A stretch of 64,000 nt of DNA from Pontibacter vulgaris (GTDB lineage: Bacteria > Bacteroidota > Bacteroidia > Cytophagales > Hymenobacteraceae): assembly GCF_022758145.1 (NCBI RefSeq), contig NZ_JAJVDH010000003.1, positions 310,001 through 374,000 on the forward strand. The letters run 5' to 3'. This document shows, piece after piece, positions 42,093-51,951 of the stretch. The notes under the pieces are model-generated. The model did no database searches. It was not told the DNA's origin and saw nothing but the letters and a program-made list of their open reading frames with translations. Positions within the stretch are counted from its first letter, which is position 1. The number at the start of each line of letters is the position of its first letter. A program made the position numbers and the translations under genes.

Positions 42093-44948
42093 TTACTGAA
42101 TTACCAGTTTTTTATACTTCAGATTACCATCCGGAGTCCGGGCCTGAATGACATAAACTCCGCTATTAGGGCGTTTCTCAAGTATGATGGTTGTACTGCC
42201 TGTTCCCTGTTTATCCAGTTCAATTGATTTTGAGTAGACAAGCCGGCCTGCCATATCTACCATTGTTAGCTCAACTTTTCCTTGCTTTCCAAATCCCTGC
42301 ATACTTACAGCTATATTGTTCCCGGCATTGGGGTTAGGGTATACTACCAGCTCAGAATCGAATACTTCTGATGCTGGTGCCGCAGCAAGAGTTTGTGCAA
42401 CTGTGGCGGTGGCAGGATCATTGGCTTTCAGCAACGTCAGATAGGGCTTGCCTTTTCCATTTCCATCATAATATTCGGTGATATACAGGTTACCTGTTTT
42501 AACATCTTCTACAATATCCAGCGGGTTCGCGAATGGTTTACGGAGGCCGGGTATCTGGCTACCAAGTACAGCACCAATTATATCTTTAGAAGTACCGCCT
42601 GGCTGCAATACTATAATGTCGTCGCCTCCGCTAAAGCGGCATACCAGTATTCTGCCTTTCAATTTACCATCAAAGGCATTGCTTTTGTACTCTATTACAC
42701 CATTTGGTGAGATATTGGTACCAAAGTCATATGTCCAGCCCCTGAAGTTAGGTTCTTTGGGCGTGCCAACCGGATATCCATAAGTTTTGCCATTTGCAGT
42801 CCAAACAACTTCGCCTGGGTCCCGACTGCTGGTTGGGTTTCCGCCGTTCAGTATATATTCGTTCCGCAAGGTATTAGGATGGCCATAATAACCGCCTTTC
42901 TGCACCCGGTACATGTAATCGTTTTGTGTATCGCGCACATCTGTCATGGCTGGTATGTCTGGCCCGGTATACTTCTGCCCGTTCGACCAAATAGCCCCTG
43001 ATTTAAGAGCCGGCGTACTTCCTCCGGCCGCTGATCCGTTGGTAGGCACATACAATTGCCCGTTGGAGTGCCATATCAGGTCATAAGCATTTCTTAGCCC
43101 TTTGGCATAGATGGTAAGGGGCGCCCCCGAAGCATACGGATCATAGGTTCCGCCCCCATCTCGGGTCTTGGCGTTTATTGGCAAGGTTAGTTGCTGTGCC
43201 CGGGCAATGTCTAAACGTAAAACAGCGGCTGTCAGCAGTCTTTCGGGCCTGTTACCCCAGGCAGCATCGGGTGCTCCCATAGCCGTATTGCTGCCCTGTG
43301 TAAAGTATAAAGCACCATCCGGTCCAAAATCTATAGAGTTGGTAGAGTGGTCTTTATAGGAACGCGGCAGGTTGATCACATAATCTTTAAGCTGTGGGCT
43401 GGATGGGTTATTTAAGTTGATTCGTGTGATCTTTCCGGACCAGTCGGGAGCGCTGCTAAACACCCCGGAAGAGTGGCTCATCCAGGCGATAAGATTGGTA
43501 GATGTGGCAGCAGGATCGAAATGAAAGCCTATTAACAAACGTGTTGTAGAACCAAAGGGAGAAATGGTAACATGATTACGTATGGTACCATCAGAATTAA
43601 TATCCCAACGCTCTATCTTTCCGCCGGATGAAACGGCATAAAGCCTATGGTCAGGGCCAATTACAAGAGTCGTAAAACCATAACTCCCGAAGCTGTTATC
43701 TACAAGGGTTTTTATAGTGAAAGATACTCCTTCCAAATCTGACGGGGTATCGGTTGTGGAGCTAGTGGTAGTAAAACGGGATTTAAAAGGGATCAGGGCG
43801 TACCCGTTCAAGTCTTTTACCTGATCAGAAATTTGAAATTCATAGGTAGTACTGGTTTTAAGCGTAGCTGAAAGTGTAATGGCATCACCTGCGGCCGTAG
43901 AATTAACAGCTGTTCCTGAAACCTGGCTTAAGCCTGTACTTGTTACAATAAACAACTTAACCGTATTCGTATTTACGGTGCTGCCATCTAAAGACTTACC
44001 ACTCGGAAATTCCAGATCAACAGAAACAGATTGGTCCAGGGGCACATTGGTAGCTCCATTTGCAGGTCGCACCGCTGTTACATACGGCCTTAAAGATGTA
44101 GTGGTAAGCGCCTTAACAGAAAAATTATCGAAAGTATACGTTACTGCCATACTTGAATTCCGGTGAGTCACAAATATACCTGCATAGGCTGTGCTCGATG
44201 TTAAACCCATGTTTGCTATGCTCAGGCCTTTAGTGGAGTAAGCGGCTCCTACATTCAAATAAGTTGTACCATCTGTGGAGTAAAAACCTTCTGCCGTACT
44301 TGTAGCCGGATCTATTATCAGGCGTAACCTGACATACTGGTTATTTAGCCCGGTAATGGCGGAAGTAATACGCTGATCAGACGTTCCGGACACATCATTT
44401 AACTCCCTCCTTAGTTCTACTTTATTGGCAATTACAACCAGTTTCAGGTATGTTTTATCGTTCAGGCCAAACCAAAGCCCTGCTTGCTGCCCTGAAGTAC
44501 CGTAGTATGGATTGAGAAGTATAACTTCTACCTGCAATTTGCCCCGCGAATCAACTTTTACCCCAAGCGCATTAAGCTGATTGTTATTGGTTAGCCAGGC
44601 AATACCTTTATTGGTAACCACTTTTAAAGTACCTGAACTGACTGTTAGTTTTGATTGCTCATACCCAGGCACCGACGTATTGCTTGGTGTACCATCCGCC
44701 GACAGGCGCGTGCCCGAGTAAGTGTTTATCATTCTGAACCCTGTTCCTACTGCATTTTTATCGATTACGGTACCTGTAACGCTACTGCCAAAAGTAAGGC
44801 TTACCGGAAGTGGTGCCTGCACCTGATCACAAGGTAAAGGACTGATAGGAGGACATCCCTGTGCAGCTATTTTATAGTTTACACTTATAAAAGCTATAAG
44901 TAACAGCACATAATGCCACAATGAACCAGAAGTAATTGAATAGCGCAT
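42093..44948 (-). CDS. T9SS-secreted multidomain protein with glucose/sorbosone-dehydrogenase-like propeller
   Basis: A 951-residue exported protein. Signal peptide about 1-30 (ending IAAQ), a beta-sandwich region (about 60-275), an Ig-like Big_5 domain (about 280-390, VRPANGATNVPLDQSVSV), a propeller-like region related to glucose/sorbosone dehydrogenases (about 410-840; IDFGPDGALYFTQG, KGLRNAYDLIWHSNGQLYVP, NPLDIVEDVKTGNLYITEY) and a T9SS type A sorting tail (about 870-951; VYPNPNAGN, GRLVYSK, YKKLVIQ). The tail directs export through the type IX system and cell-surface attachment or release. An in-frame ATG at 45053 gives no better signal peptide. Enzyme activity untested. Confidence 0.85.
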   Translation of the reverse strand: MRYSITSGSLWHYVLLLIAFISVNYKIAAQGCPPISPLPCDQVQAPLPVSLTFGSSVTGTVIDKNAVGTGFRMINTYSGTRLSADGTPSNTSVPGYEQSKLTVSSGTLKVVTNKGIAWLTNNNQLNALGVKVDSRGKLQVEVILLNPYYGTSGQQAGLWFGLNDKTYLKLVVIANKVELRRELNDVSGTSDQRITSAITGLNNQYVRLRLIIDPATSTAEGFYSTDGTTYLNVGAAYSTKGLSIANMGLTSSTAYAGIFVTHRNSSMAVTYTFDNFSVKALTTTSLRPYVTAVRPANGATNVPLDQSVSVDLEFPSGKSLDGSTVNTNTVKLFIVTSTGLSQVSGTAVNSTAAGDAITLSATLKTSTTYEFQISDQVKDLNGYALIPFKSRFTTTSSTTDTPSDLEGVSFTIKTLVDNSFGSYGFTTLVIGPDHRLYAVSSGGKIERWDINSDGTIRNHVTISPFGSTTRLLIGFHFDPAATSTNLIAWMSHSSGVFSSAPDWSGKITRINLNNPSSPQLKDYVINLPRSYKDHSTNSIDFGPDGALYFTQGSNTAMGAPDAAWGNRPERLLTAAVLRLDIARAQQLTLPINAKTRDGGGTYDPYASGAPLTIYAKGLRNAYDLIWHSNGQLYVPTNGSAAGGSTPALKSGAIWSNGQKYTGPDIPAMTDVRDTQNDYMYRVQKGGYYGHPNTLRNEYILNGGNPTSSRDPGEVVWTANGKTYGYPVGTPKEPNFRGWTYDFGTNISPNGVIEYKSNAFDGKLKGRILVCRFSGGDDIIVLQPGGTSKDIIGAVLGSQIPGLRKPFANPLDIVEDVKTGNLYITEYYDGNGKGKPYLTLLKANDPATATVAQTLAAAPASEVFDSELVVYPNPNAGNNIAVSMQGFGKQGKVELTMVDMAGRLVYSKSIELDKQGTGSTTIILEKRPNSGVYVIQARTPDGNLKYKKLVIQ

Positions 44949-45178
44949 CTGTGTTAAATTTATAGTTCCCTGTCTAATCCAGATTGAAGAAAAGAAAAGT
45001 GGCCCTGAAGTGGCTGTGGAGGGTGAGGAATATGGCTTCTTTATGGAAACCATACATTGATTTTTTCATAAATAGCTGCGGTCTGCTTTTTTACATAACT
45101 TTATGTACCTGCTGCTTCAGGTATGCTTGTTTATCCGATAGCCGAAGTATAAAACCTAAAGTTGAGTACTATGAGGAA

Positions 45179-47620
45179 TTAATCAATTACCAGGTAAGAT
45201 TGGGCCTTGCCAGAGGCTGCCTGTGCTTTAAGCAGGTATATTCCTCGTGTCAGTTTTTTCTCCGGCTGCAAGTCAGTGTGGGCCGCTCCTTTTACATCAG
45301 TAACCAGCACACTATGCTGCAGTTGGCGGCCAACTAGATCATATAAGCTAACTACAACGGTTTCTTTACTGCCAAAACCAGACAGCTCAACATTCACCTT
45401 TTCGCCTTTGCCGGGATTAGGATATGCTTTCAATTGCGCCTTATGGGATGTTTCAGCGGTAATGGCTGAAGAACTGGTTGAGGTCAGGCTTGTTCCTGCT
45501 GGTGCTCTGTAAATTTCTACACCTGCAATGGCCAGTCGGTTAGCTGTCGGGTTAAATCTGATAGTGAGAACGCCATCTGTCACGCTCACTTTAAAATCCT
45601 TCACCAGCGCTGCCCTGTAGCCAACTTCACGGTAGATATCTAAACTCGGTAGCCGGAGCTGGTTTTCGATGTTAATATTGAACACACGGGCTCCTGTAGC
45701 AGAAAAGTAGTTTTCAACAAAGTGCATGCGCACAAAATAGCTGCCGTTGGAAACCGGAATCTCGTAGCGCGTTTCGGCCAGGTCAGTTGCCGCCGACAAG
45801 TATGTCTGGTAAAGCACATCATCATCCGTACTGGCGATAGGTCCTGCCACAACTTGTTTGTCTAACTTTATAGAGCCTTTCCGATAATTGATGTCCGCTT
45901 CCCAAACAACGCCGGCTATGGTTTTACTTGCATCTGCGGCACCCTTAATGCGTTTAGCAGCTGTGATAGTAAAACTACTGCTGTTGGCAATGCCATAGAG
46001 TGGTATCCGTAACGGTGAATCTGCATTATTATAGTGAACCAGCAGGGCTGCATTTTTAATACCCAGGCTGCCCGGCCTGAAACTTACCGAAATATTAGTT
46101 GTGCCTTGAGGGCCAAGTGTTGTAGTTGAGGGGGTTGTAGCTGAAAACTCCGATCTGTTAGGGCCTACTATCTCCACGCTTCTGATCTGGATAGCAGGAT
46201 CGTTGCCGCTGCTATACGTCTTACCCAGGTTCTTCAGGCTCACGCTTACACTTTTGCTTCCTCCTGTCAGTAGCGATCCAAAATTAACTGCTGATGGTGT
46301 AGCCGACAATTCTGAGTAATAGGCCGAGCCTGATTCGGGCCGCACATTGCTTATATAGTAGATGTTGTCCTGATAATCGTAATTGGTAAATTGTGTACCC
46401 AGGTAGTCTCCGCCAATAATGTAGGCATTAGGGATAATATTGCCAGCTGCATCAATGGCTTTCCAGATACGCATACCTATTTTACCCTGGTAGTTTCTGG
46501 TTCTGTCTGAGTAAGCTGAAGCCACCCTTAAACCGAAGGCACCACTCGGGCTGAATGTACCTGCTGCCACCTCCGTAGAAGAACCACTCCTTCTGGGAAG
46601 CAGCGACTGCCCATCCAGTGAGTTATGGGTAAACAATGTTGTAACGGTAGAAGAACCTTTGTAGTACCACCTGAAGCTTTCTGTGGAAGAACAGCAACCA
46701 TGATGTGCAGACATTTGAACAACAGAAACTGGCCTGCTGGGGTCTGCGCGAACAAAGAAGGCTGATAATATTTCGTCGGAGTTAGGGACCAAATCGTTGC
46801 CATCAATCACCCCGTCATTAGAGTTAAAACCGGTTCTGCTTAAAAAGCCGAAGGCTCTGATTACTTCTACAGCATAAGGCTCATTAATACCTTCGCCTTT
46901 ATACTGCCAGAGTCCGCTAAGTTTTATCTCTTTTGCAGGAGTTAAGGCATCATTGGAAGATATCGTGAGTCTGTCATTCAGTATTTTAACGCGGCCCCCT
47001 AAATCCTTTGCGATAAACTGTATAATCACCTCTATAGCAGCTCCTGTACCTAAGCTTTTTGGAAAAGATGTACTGGAGCTGTAAGCCGATCCATTTATCG
47101 AAACAATTTTCCAGGATACTGTATTAGAAAGTGTTAGTTTGCTAATTGTAAGTGTACCGGAGCCTCTGTTGCTGATTTTCAGTCTTACTTTGTCGTGGTT
47201 AGCATTATAAGGCGTGTAAGTGCCATCCTCATTTTTTCGGCGCCATGGTATTTGTATAGTAGAGAAATCCAAATGATCGGATGCCGGAAACCGATCTAAA
47301 TTCTCAACCACCATGTAGGGGCTGCTTGCAACTGATTGAAAAATACTATTCCTGGTGAAATTACTTCTTAAATTACTGAATGAGGAAATTCCCGATAACG
47401 CATTGGTGTTCCTGCTCTCTAAAGCCCCAGCATAACTGCTTATGCTTTTATTTGTACTATTATAAACTTTACCAGAGATTAATTTATCCTTAAGAACAGA
47501 TCGCTCTGGGGGCATTAACCCTGAAAATGAGATTAGCGCAAAAAGGATAATCAGCAGAAGTGCTAGCCGTATTAAATATTGCGAAGCAAAAGATCGGGAT
47601 GAAGTAAAGTTTCTTTGCAT
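45179..47620 (-). CDS. T9SS-secreted protein with malectin-like carbohydrate-binding domain
   Basis: An 813-residue exported protein. A hydrophobic N-terminal segment (about 15-35, LLIILFALISF) serves as signal, followed by beta-rich regions, an ASH-like domain (about 430-550, FGSLLTGGSKSVSVSLKNLG), a malectin-like di-glucose-binding domain (about 555-700, GSYFVRMHFVENYF, VTDGVLTIRFNP) and a T9SS tail (about 735-813, AYPNPGKGEKVNVELSGFG, GIYLLKAQ). It lies next to another T9SS gene on the same strand, 231 bp apart. Unlike most genes here it contains no AAGTATA word. Substrate polysaccharide unknown. Confidence 0.82.
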   Translation of the reverse strand: MQRNFTSSRSFASQYLIRLALLLIILFALISFSGLMPPERSVLKDKLISGKVYNSTNKSISSYAGALESRNTNALSGISSFSNLRSNFTRNSIFQSVASSPYMVVENLDRFPASDHLDFSTIQIPWRRKNEDGTYTPYNANHDKVRLKISNRGSGTLTISKLTLSNTVSWKIVSINGSAYSSSTSFPKSLGTGAAIEVIIQFIAKDLGGRVKILNDRLTISSNDALTPAKEIKLSGLWQYKGEGINEPYAVEVIRAFGFLSRTGFNSNDGVIDGNDLVPNSDEILSAFFVRADPSRPVSVVQMSAHHGCCSSTESFRWYYKGSSTVTTLFTHNSLDGQSLLPRRSGSSTEVAAGTFSPSGAFGLRVASAYSDRTRNYQGKIGMRIWKAIDAAGNIIPNAYIIGGDYLGTQFTNYDYQDNIYYISNVRPESGSAYYSELSATPSAVNFGSLLTGGSKSVSVSLKNLGKTYSSGNDPAIQIRSVEIVGPNRSEFSATTPSTTTLGPQGTTNISVSFRPGSLGIKNAALLVHYNNADSPLRIPLYGIANSSSFTITAAKRIKGAADASKTIAGVVWEADINYRKGSIKLDKQVVAGPIASTDDDVLYQTYLSAATDLAETRYEIPVSNGSYFVRMHFVENYFSATGARVFNINIENQLRLPSLDIYREVGYRAALVKDFKVSVTDGVLTIRFNPTANRLAIAGVEIYRAPAGTSLTSTSSSAITAETSHKAQLKAYPNPGKGEKVNVELSGFGSKETVVVSLYDLVGRQLQHSVLVTDVKGAAHTDLQPEKKLTRGIYLLKAQAASGKAQSYLVID

Positions 47621-48147
47621 AGTTTGGGAGGTTGTTATCGGGACATATAAACGTACTTTGAAGCTAAGGCCTTGGCTAGCCTTTAAGTCTATAAATAAGT
47701 TTTACTGGTAACAGTATCATGTAAAAGGGCAATAGCAACTTATTGGAAATGCAAACCTTTAATTTAACTTATTATAGAAACAATTAAACAATATTTATTA
47801 TACGAAAATTACTTTTCCCTGTATGAGTCCTATCATTTCTATAGTTGAGGTGGGTTAAAATTATTTGCAAACGCCAGAAATTCACGGATGAACAGCAAAT
47901 TTCGACAGCTTTACAGAAAGAAGTATAAGAGCAAAGAAACAATACTCAGGACTAGAAAAGGATTGCAAGTGGAAGTGACTACACTAAAGATGTTAACCGG
48001 GTGGTATAAAAAACTTTAGATTATAGAGGGTAAGAGTTTTGCAAGTAAGTAATTGAGTATAGATGAAATCAGGTTCAGCATTTACACTTAAAGGAGGGTA
48101 CAGCCTGGTATTTAAGAGCCTTTCAGCACTAAATCTCATATAAAAGC
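47621..48147. other. Gene-poor spacer with a possible tiny ORF
   Basis: About 530 bp of AT-rich sequence upstream of the malectin-domain gene. A 43-codon plus-strand frame (47888-48019, MNSKFRQLYRKKYKSKE) encodes a very basic peptide, but no ribosome-binding site or promoter supports it. Nothing else seen. Confidence 0.35.
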
Positions 48148-48183
48148 AAACCAGTGATGTATTTGATCATACATCACTGGTTT
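48148..48183 (-). terminator. Terminator of the response-regulator gene
   Basis: AAACCAGTGATGTAT (48148-48162) pairs perfectly with ATACATCACTGGTTT (48169-48183). On the minus strand it is followed by TGCTTTTA. Confidence 0.8.
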
Positions 48184-48217
48184 ACAAAAACTTATACTTT
48201 CAGCAAGCACAAAAAAA

Positions 48218-48646
48218 TCAGGAAGGTATTAAATGTTTTTCTAATAAGGAATGAAAGAGCTCTGATGTTAAGGGCTTGCTTACAAAGTCTTTTACAGAAC
48301 TTGCTTCTTTTATTCTTCTCAGATCTTTGGGGTTGAGCGAAGTACTGAGTATTACAATTATGGCTGTTTCTTTGCCTGGGCAATTCAAACGCTCAAAGGC
48401 ATCCAGAAAGCCAAACCCATCCATTACTGGCATGTTAATATCCAGGAAAATAAGCTTAGGAACAGTTTCGGCTCCATCATCCTGCAGCTTTGCATCACAA
48501 AATTGCTGGATCAGGTTTATGGCATCTTTACCGTTGCGGGCAACAAGTAATTCATCGGTAACATCATGTTTACGGATAAGTAACTGGTTGATAAAGTTTG
48601 TTGCCTCATCATCATCAATCAGCAGTATAGCATTAATCCTCTTCAT
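48218..48646 (-). CDS. Single-domain response regulator
   Basis: A 142-residue receiver domain alone: LLIDDDEATNF (acidic pair near 10-12), phosphoacceptor Asp in LIFLDINMPVMDGF (about 70), and the Lys in FVSKPL. It lacks an output domain, like CheY, so it likely acts by protein contact or as a phosphorelay intermediate. It follows the PAS/GAF kinase gene by 45 bp on the same strand and is its probable partner. Confidence 0.92.
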   Translation of the reverse strand: MKRINAILLIDDDEATNFINQLLIRKHDVTDELLVARNGKDAINLIQQFCDAKLQDDGAETVPKLIFLDINMPVMDGFGFLDAFERLNCPGKETAIIVILSTSLNPKDLRRIKEASSVKDFVSKPLTSELFHSLLEKHLIPS

Positions 48647-48691
48647 TATCAGACAGCTTAATTAAAGTATAGCCCTATACCTAACCATACT

Positions 48692-50815
48692 TTAATGTTT
48701 AAAAAATATTTTAAAAGTAGAACCCTTTCCTACTTCACTTTTTACTTCAATATAACCTCCGGCATTTTCTACAATCCGTTTTACAATATAAAGTCCTATG
48801 CCAGAACCCTCTACATGATCGTGCAACCGCTTAAACATCGAAAACATTTTGTTCTGATCTGTTTTGTCTACACCTAGGCCGTTATCTGTTACATATAAAC
48901 CTATATAACCTGGTACTTCTTCAGAAGTTATGCTGATATTAGGTTTACGATCAGGCGAACTGTATTTAAGTGCATTGCTTATAAGGTTGTATACGATGCT
49001 ACGTGCATTTTTAGCCGAAAATTGAATAACTGAATTTTGCACTAAATTTAGCTCGATCCGGGCACCCGTTTCAGCAATAGCGGACTCAAAATCAAGTATA
49101 ACTTCATCAACCACATCTGCCAGGTTAACCTGAGCTATATCTTCGCCTGCTTCACGTTGTATTTTAGCTACTTCGGCCAAATCGGTAACTGTTCGTTTAA
49201 ATCGGTCTACCGAAGCATGAATAAGCTCAATTAACTTCTTAACAATATCGGTTTGCAGCGTTTCGGCTGGCAGGTAGTCGATCAGCGCATTCATCAGCCC
49301 TTCGATATTAGAGATAGGAGCTTTCAGATCGTGTGAGGCAGAATACACAAAGTTGTCCAGGTCAGCGTTTATGGCCAGCAGTTCCTTGTTCATAGCTTCA
49401 ATATCGTGGCGTGCTGCTACCTGTTCACTTATATCAATTGCCACTGCAATAACCCCTCTTACCATGCCATAAGCATCGTACATGGGTTGGTACACAAAAT
49501 TGAGGTATACAGATTCCAGTTTGCCTTCCCGTTCCAGCACAACAGGCAATTCGTCTGCTACATAGGGCGTTCCTGAATAATATACGCTATCTAATAACTC
49601 CTTAATTCCCTGGTCGGCTATCTCAGGTAATGCTTCCAGTACAGGTTTGCCTAATACATCAGCCTGGCTTCGGCCCCATATTTCGCATACACCAGGGTTT
49701 GCCAGGTCAACTAAATAATCGGGCCCGCGCAGTATGGTTATACCTACAGGCGCTTGCTGAAAGATATCTTTCAGGTATTCTTCCTGTTTCAGAATTTCTT
49801 CGCGTGCCTGCACACTGGTTATAGTTGTGGCAATCTGCCCGATAAGCAGTTGATGAAAGCTGACATAGTCTGAATCATACTCCAGGTTAGAGCTCAGGCC
49901 CGAAATACAGAAACCGATAATGTGCTCCTGGCCAGGCCTGAAAACCGGAAGTATAACAGCTTTTACAGGCAGAGTAAAACCAGCCCCTATACTTGATGTT
50001 TCGTTATTCGAGGACGGGTGGTCGATAATCTGGGGTTGCTTTGTTTTTTGAACAATAGCAAGTGGACAATCAGGCGAATTTCCTGTTAATGGCAAAATAT
50101 CCGGTGCAGCTTCAGAGGCCACATTACCTGCCTTACCCGAGAGTATGGCTTCTGTTCCTGTTGCGTTCAACAGGTAGATCAGGTTAAACGGAATATCATA
50201 AGGGTTATCGCTGAGTATGTTACTAACCGTCTGGCAGGCTTGTTCCACTGTCTGTATCAGGGACGTAGCATCTGAAATAGCCTTTAACGTACTAAGGCGT
50301 CGTTGGCTCAGCACCGTTTTGGTTACTTCGGTACAGGCACAGAAAATGCCCGCTACCTGGCCTGTATCTCCGAAAGCCGGGCTATAAGAGAAAGTCCAAT
50401 ACGTTTCTTCCGGAAAGCCTTTGCGCTCTAATACAAGGTGCAGTTCTTCGGCATAAAAAGGGTTTCCGCCATTTAGAATATTCTCTACTACTACCCCGAT
50501 ATCTCCCCATATTTCAGACCACATAATGCGGGCACTGGCACCTAATGCCTCAGGGTGTTTATTACCTAAAGCCGGTAAATAGGCATCGTTATGAAACATG
50601 TAAAGATCCCGTGACCACCAGATAAACATAGGAAAACCGGAATTAAGCAGTAAGCGGATATTCGTTTTCAGGCCATCTGGCCATAAGGCAGGGTTACCCA
50701 GCGGGTGCGCATCCCAATCAAAGGCACGCATCATGGCACCCATTTCTCCCCCTCCCTGAAAAATACTTAATATCTCGTCCTGTGTTGCACTTTTACCTGC
50801 TTGCTTCATAACCAT
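48692..50815 (-). CDS. PAS/GAF sensor histidine kinase
   Basis: A 707-residue cytoplasmic sensor kinase. A PAS-like N-terminal domain (about 30-160, WSRDLYMFHNDAYLPALG), a GAF domain (about 170-330), a second PAS (about 335-465, IFQQAPVGITILRGPDYLVD), then HisKA with H about 497 (SASHDLKAPISNIEG) and an ATPase domain (NLISNALKYS, DNGLGVDKTD, GSGIGLYIVK). No membrane spans, so it senses a cytoplasmic cue. The kinase core is a close paralogue of the one at 29737. Paired with the receiver at 48218. Confidence 0.92.
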   Translation of the reverse strand: MVMKQAGKSATQDEILSIFQGGGEMGAMMRAFDWDAHPLGNPALWPDGLKTNIRLLLNSGFPMFIWWSRDLYMFHNDAYLPALGNKHPEALGASARIMWSEIWGDIGVVVENILNGGNPFYAEELHLVLERKGFPEETYWTFSYSPAFGDTGQVAGIFCACTEVTKTVLSQRRLSTLKAISDATSLIQTVEQACQTVSNILSDNPYDIPFNLIYLLNATGTEAILSGKAGNVASEAAPDILPLTGNSPDCPLAIVQKTKQPQIIDHPSSNNETSSIGAGFTLPVKAVILPVFRPGQEHIIGFCISGLSSNLEYDSDYVSFHQLLIGQIATTITSVQAREEILKQEEYLKDIFQQAPVGITILRGPDYLVDLANPGVCEIWGRSQADVLGKPVLEALPEIADQGIKELLDSVYYSGTPYVADELPVVLEREGKLESVYLNFVYQPMYDAYGMVRGVIAVAIDISEQVAARHDIEAMNKELLAINADLDNFVYSASHDLKAPISNIEGLMNALIDYLPAETLQTDIVKKLIELIHASVDRFKRTVTDLAEVAKIQREAGEDIAQVNLADVVDEVILDFESAIAETGARIELNLVQNSVIQFSAKNARSIVYNLISNALKYSSPDRKPNISITSEEVPGYIGLYVTDNGLGVDKTDQNKMFSMFKRLHDHVEGSGIGLYIVKRIVENAGGYIEVKSEVGKGSTFKIFFKH

Positions 50816-51063
50816 TTTTAACGGGCTGCACGTGTGAGCTTATACTTTAAAGATACCAAATAGATACCAATATAGAACACTTTGCCTATAAAGCTACCAA
50901 AGAATCGGCAGTAAAAGGCCATGCCTGTTAATTTATCTGAAGAAAACAGGATATTATACAAGTATAAAAACAGATAGATTCTTTTGTGCATCTGACAATA
51001 AAGATGCTCTGCCAACCGATAACATCCTTTTTATGAAGTATAAAGTGAAAACTGTTTGAGAAA
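50816..51063. other. Divergent promoter region
   Basis: Spacer between the kinase gene and the plus-strand genes. A 65-codon minus-strand frame here is rich in aromatic residues but lacks any support. Contains three AAGTATA words. Confidence 0.4.
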
Positions 51064-51165
51064 ATGAATCCGAAAAGAAGTTTGTTGACAGGCTTTTTAC
51101 TCATAACCTGCTGTATATTTGCATACCGATTTCCGGATTATAAAGTAAAATACGTCTTCCTATGA
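51064..51165 (+). CDS. Possible 33-residue membrane peptide overlapping the ElaA-like gene
   Basis: A short frame starting MNPKRSLLTGFLLITCCIFA, with a basic start and one hydrophobic segment, whose TGA stop overlaps the ATG of the next gene in ATGA. The coupling and the membrane-peptide composition are suggestive, but at this length it may be chance. Confidence 0.25.
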   Translation: MNPKRSLLTGFLLITCCIFAYRFPDYKVKYVFL

Positions 51166-51611
51166 CTTTTAATGTGCTCTGTTTACCTTTTTATGCCCTT
51201 ACTCCTGACCAGATGTATGACATGCTGAGGCTGCGCAGTGAGGTATTCGTGGTAGAGCAAAATTGCGTGTTCCTGGATATGGACAACAAAGACAAGAAAT
51301 GCCACCACCTGCTGTTTTATACTTCTGAAGGCGAGCTGGTAGCTTGTGCGCGGCTAGTGCCGCCAGGGCTGTCTTACCCTGAAACCTCTATCGGCCGCAT
51401 TGTAACCGGCCCTACCGTACGTGGCACGGGTGCAGGAAAACAGCTTGTAGAAGAAGCTATAAACCAGTGTTATAAACTTTATGGTAAAGGACCAATAAAA
51501 ATCGGGGCGCAGCTGTATGCCAAAGGGTTTTACGAAATGTTCGGGTTTGTGCAAACAAGCGAAGTATACGATGAAGACGGCATAGACCATATACTAATGG
51601 TGAAAGCTTAA
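51162..51611 (+). CDS. ElaA-like GNAT acetyltransferase
   Basis: A 149-residue GNAT enzyme of the ElaA subfamily: LRLRSEVFVVEQNCVFLDMDNKDKKCHHLL (typical ElaA N-terminal block), acetyl-CoA loop RIVTGPTVRGTGAGKQLVEEA (about 86-106) and GAQLYAKGFYEMFGFVQTSEVYDEDGI at the end. Substrate unknown. It is followed 56 bp later by a DUF3820 gene in the same direction and the two share one terminator. Confidence 0.93.
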   Translation: MTFNVLCLPFYALTPDQMYDMLRLRSEVFVVEQNCVFLDMDNKDKKCHHLLFYTSEGELVACARLVPPGLSYPETSIGRIVTGPTVRGTGAGKQLVEEAINQCYKLYGKGPIKIGAQLYAKGFYEMFGFVQTSEVYDEDGIDHILMVKA

Positions 51612-51667
51612 ATTGCAGTCAGCTATGCAGCACACATTAAAACCAGCAACAAGCGAAGTATAAAATC

Positions 51668-51904
51668 ATGGACGCGCCCGAACAACCCAATGCCAATATC
51701 CTGATTGACCTTGTAAAGCAGAAAATGCCATTTGGTAAGTATAAAGGCACCGTACTCTGCAATCTGCCTGTATCTTACCTCGAGTGGTTTTGCAGAGAAG
51801 GCTTTCCGGCTGGCAAACTTGGCATGCAGTTGGCAACAATTTACGAGATCAAAATGAACGGCCTGGAATACTTGCTGGATCCCATCAAAAGAAAGTATAA
51901 ATAA
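51668..51904 (+). CDS. DUF3820 family protein
   Basis: A 78-residue soluble protein of the DUF3820 family: MPFGKYKGTVLCNLPVSYLEW and GKLGMQLATIYEIKMNGLEYLL. The fold resembles exonuclease-associated small domains and family members are widespread, but the function is not established. Probably cotranscribed with the ElaA-like gene. Confidence 0.85.
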   Translation: MDAPEQPNANILIDLVKQKMPFGKYKGTVLCNLPVSYLEWFCREGFPAGKLGMQLATIYEIKMNGLEYLLDPIKRKYK

Positions 51905-51942
51905 AAAGGGCAGAACCTGTCCTTGCAAGCTCTGCCCTTTTT
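51904..51942. terminator. Bidirectional terminator
   Basis: AAAAAGGGCAGA pairs with TCTGCCCTTTTT around a 16-nt loop between convergent genes (DUF3820 and YceI). Confidence 0.85.
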
Positions 51943-51951
51943 ATAGTTATA

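Noticed and set aside
48218-50815. Receiver and PAS/GAF kinase as a chemotaxis CheY/CheA pair
   Set aside because: The kinase has a standard HisKA phosphoacceptor and ATPase layout, not the CheA P1-P5 arrangement, and no CheW or receptor is nearby.
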